The notes beneath the pieces were generated by a model that was given only the letters and a program-made list of their open reading frames with translations, was not told the origin of the DNA and searched no databases. Positions 57,885 to 64,000 of a stretch of DNA of 64,000 nt are shown here, one piece after another. Both the position numbers and the translations under genes were made by a program. Source of the DNA: Tanytarsus gracilentus (Eukaryota; Arthropoda; Insecta; Diptera; Chironomidae); NCBI GenBank assembly GCA_038502055.1, contig JAXRKN010000041.1, positions 1,265,001 through 1,329,000 of the forward strand, written 5' to 3'. Numbering within the stretch: position 1 is the stretch's first letter; every line of letters begins with the position of its first letter.

Positions 57885-60800
57885 AAAAAATAGTTTAAAG
57901 TTTTTTAAGTCACATTTTTTGCATCCTTAAAATGTTCACATTTTAATCTTTTCTTCACTGTTCAGTTGCACGTTCGACTTGAGATTGTTGATTAAAAGTT
58001 TCCAAACTTTTCTGAGCTGCTAAGAAAAAGTTTTCGCTTAAATATATGTGATTTTTAGGAAGGCGAAGGGTTTGGAACTTGAAAATTATAAATTCATGAA
58101 TAGTAAAAAAATAAATTTTTTTCTTCGTTTGACGATGTGTTGATATTTGTTGAGTCATTTACGCGATTTTTATTGGATGAATTTCTTTTTTGTGGACACA
58201 AACTTTATCTTTTACGACCTTAAGCTGAGGAAGAGTTCGTACAATGATGAGAAACTAAATGACCGTTTAAATTGCGAGAAAATAAAAAGAATTTTTTATG
58301 CATGCGGTTTACGATTTTTATGGGTTGGTTTAAAGAGTCTTTAAATTTTAAAGAGCTCAGTTTTAGGTTTTCTAATAAAATTGTCATTTAAAACTCAAGA
58401 AAATTGAATCATTTGAAAGGATTAAGAAATAAATGTACATCCCTTGCCAGTGAGCAAACTAATTAAACAGTTTTCTCTCAGACGTCATTAGAAGATGTTT
58501 TGACATTTTTCTGTGGAAACGGTTACTTTTCCGGACTTTTGATGAGTTAATAGGAAAATTAGAAAGAAAAATAAAATTTTTGTTTCAATTTTTTGAATAA
58601 TACTTTTTCCAATTTATTAAATACATTTATTCGTGGATGAGTGAAATTTCTCCCTAAAATATTTAATACAATTATTTATGGCAATTCGCGAAAAATTAAA
58701 AGAAAAAGCAAAATATATTTTCGTTCACGCCAACTCATTCGCATCTGGAATGCAAAAATCAATTTTCTAAAAAATCTTCAATTTTCCAGACGTTGAGGAA
58801 ATTTCATTATAATTGAATTAAGAGAGGAGAAATGTGCCTTAATTAAAGTGGGATGATGAAAATTAAAATTTTTTGACGATCTTTCGCACTTCATTCGAGA
58901 AGACGAAACGTTCTCATCTACCGCGTAATTAATGTTCCATTTTTAGACATTGCTTACATGAAATTTCAATGTCTAGGTGGCTATAAAGAAAATTTATTAA
59001 AAGACCGGCCGTTATTGTTGTTTTCGACTTGTCATTGACGTTGATGTTTAATGGCTTTGAGTAATTTATTAATCTTTCATAGTTTATTGCTTAAGCACTT
59101 TTGACCTTTCTTCCGCTTTTATTCTCATGTGTTCACTTTTAAATAAAAAAAATATGTAAACTGAAATTGGAGCTCTGTCGATATTAAAAAACATTTTTTT
59201 CTCATCCTCGAAAAAGCGAAAGAGGAAAAATTATCGCGTCTAAAAATAAAACTTCGACCTGAGATTTCACTCTTTGATAATATCCAGAATATCCAAAATG
59301 AAAATATTGTGAGTAAATGGAAAATCTTAAGCTGTATGCAAGAACAAAATGTATGAAATTTTTCTTCTCTCCATCTTGTTTGAACAAATTTGAATTCCGG
59401 TGAAATCTTGAGAGAGTTTATGTTTTGTGAGCGCGTCATGATATATTTTTTAGTCTAGAAAAATTTATAAAAATTCAAAAATTTCCTTTCGAAATTAATT
59501 TTATTACTCATTTAGTTCAACAATAAACCCTCGAAACGTTTTAATTTCCGATTAAAATTCGCACATTTTCATGACAAAAAAACCAGTAGAACTTTCAATT
59601 TTCTATATAACTACTTAAAGCACGTGTCAAAACACGGAAAACTGTGAGAATAATAAATGAAAATTTGTTACGTCGGATTTTGTATTTTGTATCTGTAGCA
59701 GCGACATGATAAATTTTTAAATGGACCACGAGCGTAAAAAATCAGAAAAAAATATTAAAGACGTGATTTGTGACAGATGTCGATGAACTTGTAAAAACAG
59801 ATAGTGAAGACATAGATGAGACATATTTTGAAAATTCAAGGGATGAAAACTTGAAGAATTATCTTTAGTTTAATTTTTATTCAGACGAAAAATTTGAAAT
59901 TTAATTTTAAAAGAGAGAAAAAGCGTTTTCTTGGCTCAAAGATCTCTCTTATAATTTCCAATTAATGATAATGTAAATATTTGTACTACAAGGCAGGCTC
60001 TTCTTTTGCTTGCTCACTCAACCGCGTTTCGCCTGGATATCAAAATATTGCTTTACGTTTGTGCGTTAAAATAAATTTTTCGCGAACAGGATTTTGCCAT
60101 CATCAGCGTTTTTTCAAGGTACTTTTCTCGACCACCACCAATGAGAAGATTTCCGATGATATTTCACTTTTTCAATTTGCTGTAAAACTCAGACACGAGA
60201 ATCTCATCATAACTTTTTCTCACAACTCCAAAAATCTCTTTTGACTTTTACTATCACTAAGCTGCAAATTGTTTAAACAAAAAATCTTTCTGATTTTTTT
60301 CGCATTAACTTTAATGAGATTTCATGATGAAAAATTTAACTTTACACACTTCCGATGTTCACTTCTTTAGATAATTTTCGACCCGTGAGGGCAATTAAAG
60401 TTTACTGCGTGCGGTCTATTAGATATGGTCATGACGTGTGACCTTAATATATAGATTTTAGAACGGAAATGTGATGAGCGGTTTCTAGCAAAAAAAATTA
60501 TGACCGACTCAAAATTAAGAGATTAAAAAATTTGATTATTTTTTTGTTTTTAAAATTTTTTTTATTCTTTTAGACATTAAAATATCCAGTGTGATAATTT
60601 AAGTTCGCACATAGTAAAATTAATGAGTTCGATTATTTTAAATCTTATGATATCAACACATGTCGAGAAATTATTTTCCTTTAAACATAAAAATATATCT
60701 TACACTGCATAAACACACCCAGTTAAAAGGAATTAATTTCAGGGATAATTAAAAACTTGTTTAACGTTTTTGTCTATAAAATTGTCGATTTACAGATAAT

Positions 60801-63800
60801 CATCGTTGATACACATAAAAAGATTTTTTTTATCACTATAAAGTTTTTTTTAATAAATTGATGTATTTGTTTCAAATTTAACTTCACTGCTTCACTGAGT
60901 GATAAGACAACGAAACATGAATGAATTGCTCGCTTATCAATTTATAAGTTTAACATGAAATATTTGTTTAAATAAAGTTTCACTCTCGGGACGTTTTCAG
61001 TTAAGCGTTTAAACCACGCGACGTGTAAGCTGCAACTGAATTCACTTTTCTCTCGGAACATCGAAAAAACTGAAAATGTTTCCTTTTTTCGAACTTATCG
61101 AGTGATGTGGGAGAACTTTCTCATTTTTCTCGACGCTTAATTTTTTTTTCTCACTCGAGCCATCTTCGTATTATCAGCTGAGCGACGCTCATACATAAAA
61201 AAATTATGTGAGCAAGCACGTGCTGAACAATGCACATGGTTATGGTTAGAAAAGAATGCGCAATTGCGTCCGAAAAAAAACGTGAGCATGACGAACGATC
61301 GGTTTCAAATAAAAAGATTAAATTATAGCTTAAAATCACCAAAATGACTATCGAATGAAAGCTTAAATAATTACCAGCGAATTTGATAAAAAAATATCGA
61401 ATGTTAACAATTGTTAAAGACAATTCAAGTTAATTTAATGATTGATCGGCATTAAAGTTTTATTATTTTGCCAGAAAATTAGTCAAGATTCAATAATAAT
61501 TTATAACTATCATTTTTTCATAAACTTTTGAGCCCCGCTCTCTATTTATTTTATTTAACTTGGCCTGAAAAGTGATCAATGCACTCCTCTTCTTTTACTT
61601 TACATGCAGATTTTTAATTAATTACGAATATATTTTGATTAATTAAATACCGATGAACAATTTTTGATTGCGTATAAAAATTATATGCCAGTCACTTATT
61701 TTTTGGTCTTAATCGTTACTTCTAGTTAATTATTTTGCTGTTCAATCCGATTAACAAATTTGATCACATTTTGAATAAACACAGTCGCTAGACTCTAAAA
61801 GAATTATTCGTTTTATGTAAATTTGAGCATATAACGGAATTTTGACGGAATATTTTATTCCGTTAAAATTCCTGAAGATTTTCAAAATAAATTTTAACGG
61901 AATTGGACGGAAATTCCATGTTTTCCTTTTCTGTGCTTCATGAGATATAGCAAATTTTACTTCAACAACTCCTAACGATTATGCAACACGTTAAACAATT
62001 AAACTTCATTGAATTTTTAAAAAAATAGCTGTTATCGTGTCACGTGGTTTGAATGCATTTGAAGTTTTTATATGCTGCTAAATTAACAAATTTAAACTGA
62101 TTCAATTCTACAGATGCAGATATGATTTTATGGAAACGAAGCATATCAAGAAAATTTCCGGTGAGCTCATATTTTTGCAATAAAAATCTCGCAGCAGTGA
62201 AATGGAAATAAAAGTGCATAAAACATAAAAATAAATCGGAACACATGTTGAGAAGGAGAAAATATTATGATGAAAATTTTTTTGTTGTCAAAATAAATTT
62301 TTGATCTAATGAAGACGAATTGCGCAAAAATAACGCAATAAAACTTTTAAAAATAAATTTGATTTTTTTAAAAATATCAACCAAAAAATCAGCACAAAAA
62401 CATAAAATATATAAAATATGATCCAACCACAACTTTTTGGATGATTGTAAACGTGAAAAACATATATGCTGTACCGACACCCCTTCATATAGTGAACATT
62501 TTTATTTTTCAACTTCATTCCTCATCAATTCATAGTTGTTATTAAAGTTATTAAGTCACACACAAATTTATATCGCGTTTGGTGTTTACTTTCCATGAAT
62601 CCATTTCAATTTAAAATGCTGCTTTGTTTTCATTTGGATGAGTTAGTTTAGTCGGGAAGTTGTTATACGGTGGCACATAGTGCAGTGTGGATGCACGTTT
62701 TTAACTGCATTGCATGCACTTGTGTCGACCTTACATTGCTTTCGAATGAAAAAGCAGCAAGGAAGTGAATTAAACGATGATAATAAAATAATTTTAATTT
62801 TTGAGTGATGTCGAAAATTGTCAATTTAAATCACATTAATGTCCAGTGAACACTTTCAGCAATCTTAAATCAGCACTCAACGGAATTCCCGTCTATGACG
62901 CACCGCAAAAATATTTTATGAATTTAAATTCAAGATCATGATCAAGATTATTCACAAACATTAGCTTTAATGCGAATTTTTGTGCAATTTCGCTTCTTTC
63001 AAACAATCAAATAAAATTAAAATGATGGTATTGCAAAAAAACAAAGATGCAACTTTAAATTAAGAGTGGAGTAAAAAGAAGTCTAAATTTTTAAGTGAGT
63101 AAAATTGTAAATCATTGGTGGAATAAATTAGCAAACTCAATAACCGAAAGTTTCATATTAAAGCAAAAAATTCGCACGTTTAAATATTTTGAATGTCTTA
63201 AATATAAACTTACAATCATAAATAAAATAAAATATTTGTATAAATTTATCTTTCCTTGCATATGGATAATAAAATTTTGTGCAAAATATCTGCGATTTAA
63301 TTTCTTGCGGTAGTTTTTGTTCTCGATGCAAATATTGCGTAATAAGCTCTACTAGGAAATTGCAGTTTACAGTGTCGCGATGAATGTTGCTGTAAAAAAA
63401 TACAACAACAATCGACGTGAGATAAAAAGCAACAACTTATGAGTCACTTTTATGAATTACTAATTGAGCTCCAGGTAATCTTGGTGATTGGATGAATCAT
63501 GATGGAGAAAACAAAATTATTGAGCGTGTAACGTGTTGATGATTTCTTCCTTAAAGACAGATGTGCAATCTCTTAAGAAATATTTTTGGCAACTCATTTT
63601 AACTTCTTATGGATGTGCTATTGTGTGCGAATAAAAAGCAAGAAATGAGCATAAAAATCTAAGATTTATTAAGGGTGATCAAAGAACATCTGTGAAATAT
63701 ATTTTTGTTAGTTTTAAATTTTGATTTGATATTAATGAATAAGTTTAATTGAACTTAAGTTTAAATCAAGAAGTCACCGAAAACATTTTCAAGTGGTGTC

Positions 63801-64000
63801 AGTGAAACACACTTCATTTCTGAAGAATTAAGTGATTCATTGACTTGAAGAAACTCCAATATTTGCACCACTTACACACAAGCACATGGTAACTCTCATT
63901 ATTGCTCTCTCATACTCATTATGCCCATATTCACTCCTCAACTTCTTTATTTCACTCATTCTTCTCTCGTCTCCCTCTCTCTTTTACTATCGGCAATGTG
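57885..64000. other. Gene-desert upstream of the moody-like GPCR
   Basis: About 6.1 kb without a recognisable gene. Short ORFs (for example 59125-59439, 61151-61423, 63095-63313) are AT-driven and low-complexity. It probably holds the GPCR 5'UTR and regulatory DNA. The one clear structure is the palindrome at 61836-61872. No tRNA, transposase or reverse transcriptase seen. Confidence 0.45.
61836..61872. repeat. Near-perfect palindrome with a related direct copy
   Basis: GGAATTTTGACGGAATA and its near inverse TATTCCGTTAAAATTCC flank TTT; only one position in each 17-base arm mismatches. A related direct copy, TAACGGAATTGGACGGAAAT, lies about 60 bp downstream at about 61895. Possible small inverted-repeat element or hairpin RNA. 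Confidence 0.7.

Noticed and set aside
61151..61423. 90-codon minus-strand hydrophobic ORF in the gene desert
   Set aside because: Looks membrane-like only because of T-rich codons; no family resemblance and no neighbouring exon.

Overview
The window is nuclear DNA of an insect. Evidence: very AT-rich intergenic DNA, GT-AG introns of about 50-60 bp alongside a few of 1-3.4 kb, and genes with fly-type names and architectures (Polycomb, a Trunk-like Torso ligand, a moody/Tre1-type GPCR, RN-tre, Fatp). A lower (nematoceran) dipteran such as a midge fits best; that placement is inference. I see no bacterial, viral or organellar segment, no tRNA or rRNA gene and no CRISPR array.

Layout. 0-8 kb: 5' part of Polycomb (minus, runs off the left edge) head-to-head with mRpS23; a 173-bp tandem-repeat array; a claudin/PMP22-type four-TM gene; a two-exon Trunk-like gene (minus). 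9-19 kb: CCDC22 (minus) head-to-head with the ATP-synthase-c lysine methyltransferase; a ZIP metal transporter; a URB2-like ribosome-biogenesis gene (minus); a small secreted Gln/Gly/Pro-rich protein. 19-29 kb: gene-poor DNA and the fatty acid transport protein gene with long 5' introns. 29.7-38 kb: Golgin-97 (minus) head-to-head with RN-tre/USP6NL. 39-45 kb: compact housekeeping cluster of Rtf1 (minus), an RpL7-like factor, eEF1-beta (minus) and a C2H2 zinc-finger gene. 45-58 kb: CFAP43 (minus; its first intron carries a 17-bp minisatellite) and the moody-like GPCR (minus). 58-64 kb: no gene found.

How the genes relate. This is not an operon or a single pathway. Several housekeeping genes are arranged in head-to-head pairs with 150-530 bp between start codons (Pc/mRpS23, CCDC22/ATPSCKMT, Golgin-97/RN-tre, Rtf1/RpL7-like, eEF1-beta/zinc finger), which suggests shared promoters; two of the gaps carry ATCGAT (DRE-like) sites. 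Functional themes that recur are ribosome making and translation (mRpS23, URB2-like, RpL7-like, eEF1-beta), endosome/Golgi trafficking (CCDC22, Golgin-97, RN-tre) and chromatin/transcription (Pc, Rtf1, zinc finger).

The least explained items are a dispersed repeat present near 3.1 kb and 51.65 kb, a MITE-like element in an ATPSCKMT intron, two orphan exon-like fragments (2882-2972 and 45102-45194, the latter resembling the end of a double-stranded-RNA-binding domain), a GC-AG intron in CFAP43 and several precise palindromes. I found no clear undescribed multi-gene system. Exon models were built by hand; each complete one closes in frame to its stop, and the Polycomb model stays open to the window edge.
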